Source: Clostridiales bacterium | Lineage (GTDB): Bacteria; Bacillota; Clostridia; Saccharofermentanales; Saccharofermentanaceae | Length of the DNA stretch: 64,000 nt | Direction of reading: 5' to 3' | NCBI GenBank assembly: GCA_017545245.1 | Contig: JAFWPB010000058.1 | Coordinates: forward strand, 37,904 to 101,903 | Program-made: the position numbers and the translations under genes | The notes under the pieces: model-generated | What the model was told of the DNA's origin: nothing | Databases searched by the model: none | Seen by the model: the letters and a program-made list of their open reading frames with translations, nothing else | In this document: positions 17,456 through 25,231 of the stretch, piece by piece | How positions within the stretch are numbered: position 1 is the first letter of the stretch | How the letters are laid out: each line of letters opens with the position of its first letter

Positions 17456-19450
17456 TCACATTTTATACTCTTCCTTTGCCTCGGCAAAAGGACCTGCAAT
17501 CGATACTACACCGCGGTCTTTGCCGTAATAGTCATAGTTGAAGATGATATCGGAGCCGTCTACATTTTCGAATCTCTGGTCAGGCTGGAATGCCTTACCG
17601 AGGATTTCCGTGTTGATGATGCCAAGCTTAAAGTCTGCCACCTTCTTGTAGACATTGGTAGAAAGATAGTATTCTCCATCCTTTTCAACTACCTCCGCCT
17701 GAGCCTTAAAGCGCTTCACAACGAGATTCTTCTCTTCTTTCTTGTAAGGCTTTGCACCGTTGAAGTAAACGTTTCCGTTGATCCAGACCGGAAGATGCTG
17801 GAAATGCTTCTCCATGATCTTGAACTCATAGGACATCGGCTCATCAAGATGGAACGAATCGATCCACTCATCGTAAGTAGGATACTCATCGAAAATAAAT
17901 GTACCTGCTTCCTGCTTATCGAAGAATCTCGGATCTTCATCTTTCGGGCACTCCTCGATCGGCCACTTCTGGATGAAAATATTGTTATAGATACGGTCAT
18001 CGCCATGAAGGATGCTCATGAAACCCATGACCTCGGTTCTGTGATGGAAGTGATACGGTGTATATCTCGGCTGGTTCTTGCCGGAGATCACATCATCTGT
18101 TCCTTCGCCGATAGCCTGGAAGGTACCGCAGATCAGGTTATTTACGACTGCCACACCTTCTGTAGCAAGACGCAGCGAAGCCTTCGACAGCATGACATTG
18201 TTGTCGATCAGCGTCGGACCATGGCCGACTTCGATAAAGATATCCTGGCTCATGATCGTACCGCGGATACGCTTGGCGAAAGACGGTGTATGGTTGTCGT
18301 GCAGGAAGTTCTGGGAAAGGATCGTGCCCTGTGCCTGCCAGTCACACCAGAGTCCCATCGTACAATGATGGACATGGTTTCTTCTGATGATGACATCGAT
18401 CGCCGCATGAAGCTTGATACCAGCGATCTCCGCACCACCGACTTCCATCATGTTATTGATGTTATGGATATGGTTGTCCTCAATGATTGAGAATACACAT
18501 CCCATACGTCCTACGATACCGGTCTGCTCACAGTGATGGATATGGCAGCGGCGTACGATATGGGAACCGATCCGCTCCTTCAGCCATCCGTGATACTGGC
18601 CACGGCAGACGGCATCGCGCTCCATCTGTGTCGGGCTCTTGACACGGTATTTCGTAAAATAATGATCATTTTTCGGATCGAGGTACTTACCAAGCGAGAT
18701 ACCGCAGCAACGGCTATGAGATACTTCGCAGTCCTCGATGATCCAGCCGCGGCTCCAGTGCGGACCGATCATACCATCCTGGAAAGCTGCCGGAGGGGCC
18801 CATGTTGTCGCCGCTTTGCAAACCGTAAATCCGGAAAGCGTAATATAGCCGACACCGGTTCTGGATGGGAAGAAACAGTTTCTTCTGACATTGATCTCGA
18901 TTTTCTCTTTATTCGGATCTTTCTTCTGGAAGTTTGCATAAAGGATGGTCTTCCCGTCCTTCTGCTCGCAATACCACTTATAGATGGAGTTTTCCGGCTC
19001 CCAGGAAGCCTCATCTTTCTTGCCCTTCAGGCAGTCGTCCAGGGTATCCGTCTCGTAAAGTGCGATATCATTCATATAGACACAGCCTGTGTGCGGATGA
19101 CGATGCCAGAAATACCAGTCGCCGCCGATCCTTGTGTCATATGGATTGTACTTTCCGAAGATCCCGTTATCGATCTCGACCTTCCAGGTCGTTCCTTTAT
19201 ATTTTTCCCAGCCGGTCACAAGTTCTGCACCGGTGATCACTGCTTTCAGCGGTTCCACGGAACGATAGGTGATGCGTGCATCTTCCGTACCCGCATTTTT
19301 CGGGTCAACATATTCACGGTAAACACCAGGCAAAACCAGGATCTCATCACCTGGTTTTGCAATCTTCGCTGCTGCAGATATTGTTAAAAATGGATGTTCC
19401 TTGGTTCCGTTTCCTTGGGATTGTGTGTTCTGGTCAACGTAGTAGATCAT
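17456..19450 (-). CDS. GH120-like beta-xylosidase (right-handed beta-helix)
   Basis: The 664-residue protein follows, segment by segment, the GH120 xylosidase XylC of Thermoanaerobacterium as I recall it: FFPSRTGVGYITLSGF, TWAPPAAFQDGMIGPHWSRG, EIAGIKLHAAIDV, then LWCDWQAQGT and IFIEVGHGP. In that family the Asp of LWxDW is the nucleophile (here D370) and the Glu of EVxHGP the acid/base (here E407); both are kept. About 14 extra residues lie between them. GH120 releases xylose from xylo-oligosaccharides. There is no signal peptide, so it acts inside the cell. Its ATG overlaps the stop of the HD-domain gene (ATGA). Confidence 0.8.
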   Translation of the reverse strand: MIYYVDQNTQSQGNGTKEHPFLTISAAAKIAKPGDEILVLPGVYREYVDPKNAGTEDARITYRSVEPLKAVITGAELVTGWEKYKGTTWKVEIDNGIFGKYNPYDTRIGGDWYFWHRHPHTGCVYMNDIALYETDTLDDCLKGKKDEASWEPENSIYKWYCEQKDGKTILYANFQKKDPNKEKIEINVRRNCFFPSRTGVGYITLSGFTVCKAATTWAPPAAFQDGMIGPHWSRGWIIEDCEVSHSRCCGISLGKYLDPKNDHYFTKYRVKSPTQMERDAVCRGQYHGWLKERIGSHIVRRCHIHHCEQTGIVGRMGCVFSIIEDNHIHNINNMMEVGGAEIAGIKLHAAIDVIIRRNHVHHCTMGLWCDWQAQGTILSQNFLHDNHTPSFAKRIRGTIMSQDIFIEVGHGPTLIDNNVMLSKASLRLATEGVAVVNNLICGTFQAIGEGTDDVISGKNQPRYTPYHFHHRTEVMGFMSILHGDDRIYNNIFIQKWPIEECPKDEDPRFFDKQEAGTFIFDEYPTYDEWIDSFHLDEPMSYEFKIMEKHFQHLPVWINGNVYFNGAKPYKKEEKNLVVKRFKAQAEVVEKDGEYYLSTNVYKKVADFKLGIINTEILGKAFQPDQRFENVDGSDIIFNYDYYGKDRGVVSIAGPFAEAKEEYKM

Positions 19451-20100
19451 AGTTTTTCCTCCAAAATGTATGCTGATTCAATGTCTGACGTATAGATAGC
19501 TACCACTGACGGAAAGAGTTTTGCCGTTTCGGAAAAAGGATCCGGGTAGGCATTTTTGTCCGGCCCCATATGAAGTCGGATCATGGCATATTCTTCCTGC
19601 TTCAGACGGATAAAATTCTGTATATACCAGCAGGACTTCTCTCCATGACCGACCGGGAAAGTATCTTTAATTCCCCACACCTCCTTTTCGACCCAGTTGG
19701 GGACCTCTTTCCCGAATTGATTGATCTTGGTCCCTTCCTTCACGTTTTTTGTTTCTTTTACATAAAAGTTTACTTTGCAGAGATCATGAAGAAGCGATGT
19801 GATGATCACGGTATCTTCTGCAATCTCGATCAGACCGGATTTGACTTTTTCAGACAAACGCTGATACACATGCAGGCTGTGCAAAGCAAGCCCGCCCTCA
19901 CAATGCAGGTGATATTTGGTAGAAGCCGGCGCACTGAAAAAATCTGTCCTGGTTTCGATCCATTCCACAAGACGTTCCATGCCCGGACGTTTCGTTGAAA
20001 GAAGGAGCTCCGTGATCTTCTTTCGGTTTGCCTCTTGCTCTTCTTTCGTAATTACAAATTCATTTTCCACGCGCATCACTCCTTTATAAATTGGTTCCAT
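19447..20100 (-). CDS. HD-domain protein, putative phosphohydrolase
   Basis: A cytoplasmic protein of up to 217 residues with HD-superfamily motifs: a His in YHLHCEGGLALHSLHVYQRL and the diagnostic HD pair in SLLHDLCKVNFY, with later His residues in VGHGEKSCWYIQ and RLHMGP. Members hydrolyse phosphate esters, often of nucleotides; the substrate here is unknown. The start is uncertain: ATG at 20100 has AGGAAG upstream, ATG at 20076 overlaps the stop of the upstream gene, and GTG at 20070 is best spaced from AAAGGAG. It is coupled to the GH120 gene by a 4-base overlap. Confidence 0.75.
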   Translation of the reverse strand: MEPIYKGVMRVENEFVITKEEQEANRKKITELLLSTKRPGMERLVEWIETRTDFFSAPASTKYHLHCEGGLALHSLHVYQRLSEKVKSGLIEIAEDTVIITSLLHDLCKVNFYVKETKNVKEGTKINQFGKEVPNWVEKEVWGIKDTFPVGHGEKSCWYIQNFIRLKQEEYAMIRLHMGPDKNAYPDPFSETAKLFPSVVAIYTSDIESAYILEEKL

Positions 20101-20780
20101 GGCTCTTCCTGGGAGAGCGGTATTTCAAAAACCATCCTCTCTTTACTGACAGGATGTTCTAATTCAAGATGATAGGATTCCAGAAGGATATCTCCTGCAA
20201 AACGGTTTGGTCCCGACCCGTATTTTCTGTCGCCGACGATCGGATGTCCGATGGATGCAAGCTGTGCACGGATCTGATGGGATCTTCCTGTGTGAAGCGT
20301 AACAGAAAGAAGCGTGACCGGAACGCCCGCAATCCTTCCATTTCCCTGGACCTCATATTCCAGGAAACACTCCTTCGCATCTTTCGGTGCCTTCTCCTTT
20401 TCCGGAAATACTTTGACGAGATTGGTCTTGGCATCTTTCAGAAGATACGACCGGATCTCACCCTTTTCTTCATTAAAAACCCCGTAGCAGACCGCACGGT
20501 ATTTCTTTCCGACTGTCCGCTGCCGGATCTGTTCGCTGATCCTAGACGCACACTTACTGGTTTTGGCAAACACCATCACGCCCCGGACCGGCCGGTCAAG
20601 GCGATGCAGAAGGCCGAGATACGCCTGTCCCGGCTTCTGGTATTTCTCCACCAGGTATTCCTTCAGAATAGTCAGCATATCCGGCTCTCCGGAACTGTCA
20701 CTCTGTGAGAGCACACCGGCAGGTTTTACCGCAACAAGAAGATGATTATCCTCAAAAAGAACTGTCGGTGTATACGTCAT
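20076..20780 (-). CDS. RluA-family pseudouridine synthase
   Basis: Converts specific uridines of rRNA or tRNA to pseudouridine. The N-terminal part has LLVAVKPAGVLSQSD; the catalytic motif is LLHRLDRPVRGVMVFAKTSK with the nucleophilic Asp in HRLDRP. Further motifs are KKYRAVCYG, TGRSHQIRAQLASIGHPIVG and the following DRKYG. 234 residues with no S4 domain puts it with the short RluA members. The ATG lies 1 base after the methyltransferase stop, so the two are co-translated. Confidence 0.92.
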   Translation of the reverse strand: MTYTPTVLFEDNHLLVAVKPAGVLSQSDSSGEPDMLTILKEYLVEKYQKPGQAYLGLLHRLDRPVRGVMVFAKTSKCASRISEQIRQRTVGKKYRAVCYGVFNEEKGEIRSYLLKDAKTNLVKVFPEKEKAPKDAKECFLEYEVQGNGRIAGVPVTLLSVTLHTGRSHQIRAQLASIGHPIVGDRKYGSGPNRFAGDILLESYHLELEHPVSKERMVFEIPLSQEEPWNQFIKE

Positions 20781-20781
20781 C

Positions 20782-21690
20782 TCATGCCTCCGTCGGGGTC
20801 CATCTTCCCGTAGAACCGCATGGCAGGATCAGGTCCATTTTTGAACAAGGAAGTCCTAATTCTTCCGACACGACTGTTCCACCATGTCTGGTACGGATCG
20901 CAAGACGAAGGATATCTTCGATCACCATCGAAGATAATCCGGTAGTATAAGAATTGATCAGGAAAAACAGCGGATCATCCGAGATCAGTTTTTCACACTT
21001 TTCCACCAATGGGAAAAGCGCATCTTCCAGTTTCCACATTTCTCCGGAAGGTCCTCGTCCGTAGGCCGGCGGGTCCATGATGATTCCATCGTAAGTACGT
21101 CCGCGCCGGATTTCCCTTTCGACAAAACGGTTACAGTCTTCCACGATAAAACGGATGTAGCAGTCTTCCAGTTTCGATGCAACCATATTCTCTTTGGCCC
21201 TTCCGACCATGCCTTTACTGGCATCAACATGTACGACTTCCGCCGCACCTGCTGCAGCAAATGCCATCGTCGCGCCTCCAGTATAGGCGAAAAGATTGAG
21301 GATACGAGGTTTCTTACCTTGTTTTACCGCTGTCTGGATCTTCTTTCCGCAGAAATCCCAGTTTGCTGCCTGTTCCGGGAATAATCCGGTATGCTTGAAA
21401 CTGGTTGGTTCGATAATGAATGTCAGCGGACGGCCGACCGCATCGTAATGGATCTCCCACTTCTGAGGCATAGGTTTTTCCTTGCTCCAGTGGCCACCAC
21501 CGCTCTCACTCCGATGATAAACAGCATGTGGTTTCGGCCAGTATTTTTCCTGCATGCCGGCATAACCCGTCTTCGGCCAGATAGCCTGGGGATCCGGCCT
21601 TTGGAGATAGATATCTCCCCAGCGCTCATACTTTTCCCCTTCACCACTGTAAAGCAGTTCGAAATCCGTCCATCTGTCCGCTAAAAACAT
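20782..21690 (-). CDS. Class I SAM-dependent methyltransferase, RlmI-like
   Basis: A 302-residue predicted rRNA-type cytosine methyltransferase (COG1092 group). The SAM-binding motif ILNLFAYTGGATMAFAAAGA is followed by VVHVDASKGMV, EDCNRFVEREIRRGRTYDGI and the catalytic-loop motif MDPPAYGRGPSGE, then FFLINSYTTGLS. The ATG at 21688-21690 has GAGGAG six bases upstream; a 30-residue upstream extension lacks homology. The N-terminal PUA domain of full-length RlmI is missing, so the target may differ. It is the first gene of the four-gene unit ending with the GH120 gene. Confidence 0.85.
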   Translation of the reverse strand: MFLADRWTDFELLYSGEGEKYERWGDIYLQRPDPQAIWPKTGYAGMQEKYWPKPHAVYHRSESGGGHWSKEKPMPQKWEIHYDAVGRPLTFIIEPTSFKHTGLFPEQAANWDFCGKKIQTAVKQGKKPRILNLFAYTGGATMAFAAAGAAEVVHVDASKGMVGRAKENMVASKLEDCYIRFIVEDCNRFVEREIRRGRTYDGIIMDPPAYGRGPSGEMWKLEDALFPLVEKCEKLISDDPLFFLINSYTTGLSSMVIEDILRLAIRTRHGGTVVSEELGLPCSKMDLILPCGSTGRWTPTEA

Positions 21691-21861
21691 ACTGTTCTCC
21701 TCTTTTACGATATCTAAATCAGTATACCATTTCAAAGATATGGAAAAAAGATGAATCTTTTTCCGCGATCTCCTTCGCACTTCAAATTACTGTGTTTCAG
21801 GGAAACTATTATAATTTTGAAAATATAATCAAATTTCTGTTCCAAATCGGTTTAGATATAC

Positions 21862-21867
21862 TATAAT
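21862..21867 (+). promoter_or_regulatory. -10 element of the two-component operon
   Basis: TATAAT sits 40 bases before the response regulator start in a very AT-rich stretch. The -35 region (about 21839-21844, GTTCCA) is poor, which would suit an activated promoter. AGGTAAG (21895-21901) acts as the ribosome binding region. Confidence 0.45.
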
Positions 21868-21906
21868 ATATTGTAATGTGACTAATTATGATTGAGGTAA
21901 GTAGAA

Positions 21907-22596
21907 ATGGCTATAGCTCCACATATTCTGATTTGTGATGATGACCCGGTCGTACATGAATCCCTGGGTCTGTATTTTGAAAATGAACACTTTACCTATT
22001 CCAGCGCCTATGACGGACGTGATGCATTGGCTCACGTTGCTTCTGATAAGCCGGATCTGATCATTCTGGACGTTATGATGCCTGAGAAGACCGGTATCGA
22101 AGTATGCCGTGAAATCCGTAAGACTCTGTCCACACCTATCATCATCCTTACCGCAAAGGGCGAGGAGATCGACCGTGTACTGGGACTGGAGTTAGGTGCG
22201 GATGACTATATCGTTAAGCCTTTCTCTCCAAGAGAAGTTATCGCCCGTATCAAAGCGGTACTCCGTCGTATCAACGAGCCGCAGGACAACTCTTCTCTCC
22301 TTCGTTTCGAGGGTCTTGAAATCAATCTGGATAACTATCAGGTCAAGGTCAAGGGCGAGCTTGTTCCATGCACTCCGAAGGAAGTTGAGATCCTGCATCT
22401 TCTGGCTTCCCATATCGGCCAGGTCATGGACCGTGAGCAGATCCTCTCCCAGGTTTGGGGCTACGACTATTTCGGTGATACCCGTACAGTAGATACACAT
22501 GTAAAGCGTATCCGTCAGAAAGTTTATTACGAAGGCGCTCCATGGTCTTTGATCACAGTTTACGGTGTAGGTTATAAATTCGAGGTCAATCAATAA
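21907..22596 (+). CDS. OmpR/PhoB-family response regulator
   Basis: A 229-residue DNA-binding regulator. The receiver domain (residues 5-120) has the acidic pocket CDDDP, the phosphoacceptor D55 (LIILDVMMPEKTG), the conserved Thr in ILTAKG and Lys in YIVKPFSPRE. The C-terminal winged helix (about 130-227) contains TPKEVEILHLLASHIGQVMD, DTRTVDTHVKRIRQKV and VYGVGYKFE. It overlaps the histidine kinase gene by one base (TAATG). The pair is PhoP/PhoR- or WalR/WalK-like, but no walHIJ-type genes follow. Confidence 0.95.
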   Translation: MAIAPHILICDDDPVVHESLGLYFENEHFTYSSAYDGRDALAHVASDKPDLIILDVMMPEKTGIEVCREIRKTLSTPIIILTAKGEEIDRVLGLELGADDYIVKPFSPREVIARIKAVLRRINEPQDNSSLLRFEGLEINLDNYQVKVKGELVPCTPKEVEILHLLASHIGQVMDREQILSQVWGYDYFGDTRTVDTHVKRIRQKVYYEGAPWSLITVYGVGYKFEVNQ

Positions 22597-24419
22597 TGTT
22601 CCGCAGCGTCTTTTTAAGAAAGATGGTTACTTTAGTGCTGGTAGCGCTCTGCGCTTCGGCACTTCTTTCTGCGTTCCTTTTTTCTATTGCTGCCAATGCC
22701 AGTTTCCGGACCCAGTCCGAAAATGACATGAAGGACAAGGCGACCTCGCTTTCGATTTTTCTTTCGTCCTATGTCCGGGACAACTCGACAAGCTCGAAAG
22801 ATTATCTCGACACTTTGCTCGGCGCGACCCATTCCTATACTGACCCGTCCATACTGGGAGCGTATTTTCTCCTGTATAACAAAGACGGCAGTCAGTTGAA
22901 ACTGGAGACTCCGGCCAATGTGGAAGATGTCGAGAACGTCACATCGATACACACTCATGCAACCACATACATGCTCAATCACAATCAGAACCCACATCTC
23001 ATCAGCCGTATTCCGCTTGATGAGAAAAAAACCACACTCTTCATTGTACAGGTTCCTGTCATGGTCAATGATGAACTGATTGCGTATCTGGTGATCGGAT
23101 CCGAGATCGCTCAGCAAAGTGATATTGTTAAGAGCTTCAGCAATGTGCTACTTCTCTCAACATTCGTTGTTGCGTTTTTCATGATCATCCCGGTGTATTT
23201 CGCTTCCAAGCGGCTCGTCCGTCCTCTCAACAAAGTCGCAGACGTCGCTATCGCTTTGGGACAAGGCGACTTTACCAAGCGTGCGGATGACTCGACCCGA
23301 GGTGAGATCGGTGATCTTGCTGCTTCCATCAACGAACTGGCCGAGCGTCTTTCCAAATCGATCACCAGTGTTACCAATGAACGTAACCGACTGAAAGAAA
23401 TCTTCGATATCATTTCGGAAGGTATCGTTTCTGTCGACATCAACCTCCAGCCTGACTATGCAAATAACGCTATCGCCACACTCTTTGAGAAGGTACCGCG
23501 TAAGAATCTTTTCACCGAGAAACTCCAGCTCATTCCTTTCGAAGAAGTCTGGGAAGATTTTGAAAACTGCATCAAGACCGGTGAATCTCTGGAGAGAACG
23601 ATCGAGGCAAAAGATTGTGCGTACCAGTCCACGATCGTGCCTACCCTCGATAGTGACAAGATGATCATCGGTGCAACAGGCTTCTTCCGCGACATCTCCG
23701 AGCAGGAGCGTCTGGAGCAGACACGTCGTGATTATGTTGCGAACGTTTCTCACGAGCTGCGTACTCCTCTCACCGCCATGCGTGGTCTGGTTGAACCTTT
23801 GGCCGACGGCATGGTTAAGAAAGAGGAAGACCGTCAGCGTTACTACGGAATCATCCTTCACGAGACGATGCGTCTTTCCCGTCTGATCGATGACATGTTG
23901 GAGCTTTCCCGTCTCCAGGCCAGGACGCTCGCATTTAAGACTTTCCCGTTCGATCTGAACAAGCTTCTGTCTGAGTTCGAGACCAAGTTTGCGCCTGTTA
24001 TGGAAGAAGCGGAACTGGACTTCTCTGTAGAGTTTAAGACCGGACCTCTTCCAACGGTTATGGGTAATCCAGACCGTGTCGAGCAGATCATCGTTATTCT
24101 TCTTGATAACGCGAAGAAGTACACTCCTGCTGGCGGAAGCATCACGATCTCGACAGAATATAATGATGAGACAGATCAGGTTCTTGTTTCGGTAAGCGAT
24201 ACCGGACAAGGCATCCACGAATACGATATCGACCATATCTTCGACCGTTTCTACAAAGCCGACCGTGCACGTGGTAAGAAGGGCACCGGTCTTGGTCTTG
24301 CTATTGCAAAAGAACTGTTGAGCTACATGGGCGAGACGATCACGGTTACAAGTGAATATGGCGAAGGCACCACCTTCACATTCACACTCAAGCGCGTAAC
24401 CGGTACAGTCTGGTACTAA
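22596..24419 (+). CDS. PhoR/WalK-like sensor histidine kinase
   Basis: A 607-residue membrane sensor. Two membrane helices (about 9-32 and 182-204) flank an extracellular sensing region of about 150 residues. A HAMP linker (about 204-258), a PAS domain (about 262-370) and the HisKA domain with H386 (YVANVSHELRTPLTAMRGLV) follow. The ATPase domain has the N-box VILLDNAKKYTPAGG, then VSDTGQGI and KKGTGLGLAIAKEL. It should phosphorylate the response regulator encoded immediately upstream. The layout and length match WalK and PhoR; the stimulus cannot be read from the sequence. Confidence 0.95.
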   Translation: MFRSVFLRKMVTLVLVALCASALLSAFLFSIAANASFRTQSENDMKDKATSLSIFLSSYVRDNSTSSKDYLDTLLGATHSYTDPSILGAYFLLYNKDGSQLKLETPANVEDVENVTSIHTHATTYMLNHNQNPHLISRIPLDEKKTTLFIVQVPVMVNDELIAYLVIGSEIAQQSDIVKSFSNVLLLSTFVVAFFMIIPVYFASKRLVRPLNKVADVAIALGQGDFTKRADDSTRGEIGDLAASINELAERLSKSITSVTNERNRLKEIFDIISEGIVSVDINLQPDYANNAIATLFEKVPRKNLFTEKLQLIPFEEVWEDFENCIKTGESLERTIEAKDCAYQSTIVPTLDSDKMIIGATGFFRDISEQERLEQTRRDYVANVSHELRTPLTAMRGLVEPLADGMVKKEEDRQRYYGIILHETMRLSRLIDDMLELSRLQARTLAFKTFPFDLNKLLSEFETKFAPVMEEAELDFSVEFKTGPLPTVMGNPDRVEQIIVILLDNAKKYTPAGGSITISTEYNDETDQVLVSVSDTGQGIHEYDIDHIFDRFYKADRARGKKGTGLGLAIAKELLSYMGETITVTSEYGEGTTFTFTLKRVTGTVWY

Positions 24420-24441
24420 GTTCTTTTGGCGGAGAATCGAA

Positions 24442-25179
24442 ATGGCAGAGGAAACACCGTTCAAGAACACTACCTCCACCCGTATCAATAAATACATCAG
24501 TTCCAGTGGTTTTTGTTCACGCAGGAAAGCCGATGAATATGTGGAAAGCGGCCGGGTAACGATCGATGGCGTCGTAGCACAGTCAGGAAGCCAGGTCTTC
24601 CCTGGTCAGACTGTTCTTGTAGACGGAAAGCCGGTCCTTCCCAGCGAAGACTATATCTATATTGCTTTTCACAAACCACTCGGCGTCACCTGTACTACGG
24701 ACAGACGCGACAAGGATAATATCATTGACTATATCAATTACCCGAAGCGCATCTTCCCGATCGGAAGACTGGATAAAAATTCATCCGGGCTCATCCTTCT
24801 TACAAATGATGGCGATATAGTAAACCGTCTTCTTCGTGCCGAAGGAAGACATGATAAAGAGTATATCGTTGAAGTCAACCGGCCGATCACACCGGATTTT
24901 AAATCCGGCATGGAAAATGGCGTTCCGATCCTGGATACGGTGACTCTCCCCTGTAAGGTCGAAGTGACAGGCAAGCGGACGTTCCACATCATTTTGAATC
25001 AGGGCTTGAACCGTCAGATCCGAAGAATGTGTGAGTATTTCGGCTACCGTGTTGTGCGCTTAAAGCGGATACGCATTCTGAATATCGTTCTTGGTTCCCT
25101 GCCACTGGGTCAGTACCGTGACCTGACACCTAGGGAGCGAAAAGACCTGATGGCCATCTTACAACAGGAAAAAGAGTAA
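24442..25179 (+). CDS. RsuA/RluF-family 23S rRNA pseudouridine synthase
   Basis: A 245-residue enzyme that makes pseudouridine in rRNA. An S4 RNA-binding domain (about residues 12-60, RINKYISSSGFCSRRKADEY) is followed by the catalytic domain with FPIGRLDKNSSGLILLTNDG, in which the Asp of GRLDK is the nucleophile, and LNQGLNRQIRRMCEYFGYRV with the following RLKRIRI, characteristic of the RluF branch. It lies 22 bases after the histidine kinase and probably belongs to the same transcript. Confidence 0.92.
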   Translation: MAEETPFKNTTSTRINKYISSSGFCSRRKADEYVESGRVTIDGVVAQSGSQVFPGQTVLVDGKPVLPSEDYIYIAFHKPLGVTCTTDRRDKDNIIDYINYPKRIFPIGRLDKNSSGLILLTNDGDIVNRLLRAEGRHDKEYIVEVNRPITPDFKSGMENGVPILDTVTLPCKVEVTGKRTFHIILNQGLNRQIRRMCEYFGYRVVRLKRIRILNIVLGSLPLGQYRDLTPRERKDLMAILQQEKE

Positions 25180-25182
25180 ATT

Positions 25183-25220
25183 GAACAGGGCTCTCGAGAT
25201 TTCTCTCAAGAGCCCTGTTC
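25183..25220. terminator. Bidirectional terminator between convergent genes
   Basis: A 12-bp perfect stem GAACAGGGCTCT/AGAGCCCTGTTC with a 14-base loop lies between the RluF-like gene (+) and the GH2 gene (-). The T-tract is interrupted on both sides, so efficiency is uncertain. Confidence 0.65.
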
Positions 25221-25231
25221 ATATAGTGAAA

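Noticed and set aside
20782..21780. A start 30 codons upstream for the RlmI-like methyltransferase.
   Set aside because: GAGGAG is positioned for the ATG at 21690, and the extra residues are basic and low-complexity, lying in the divergent promoter region.
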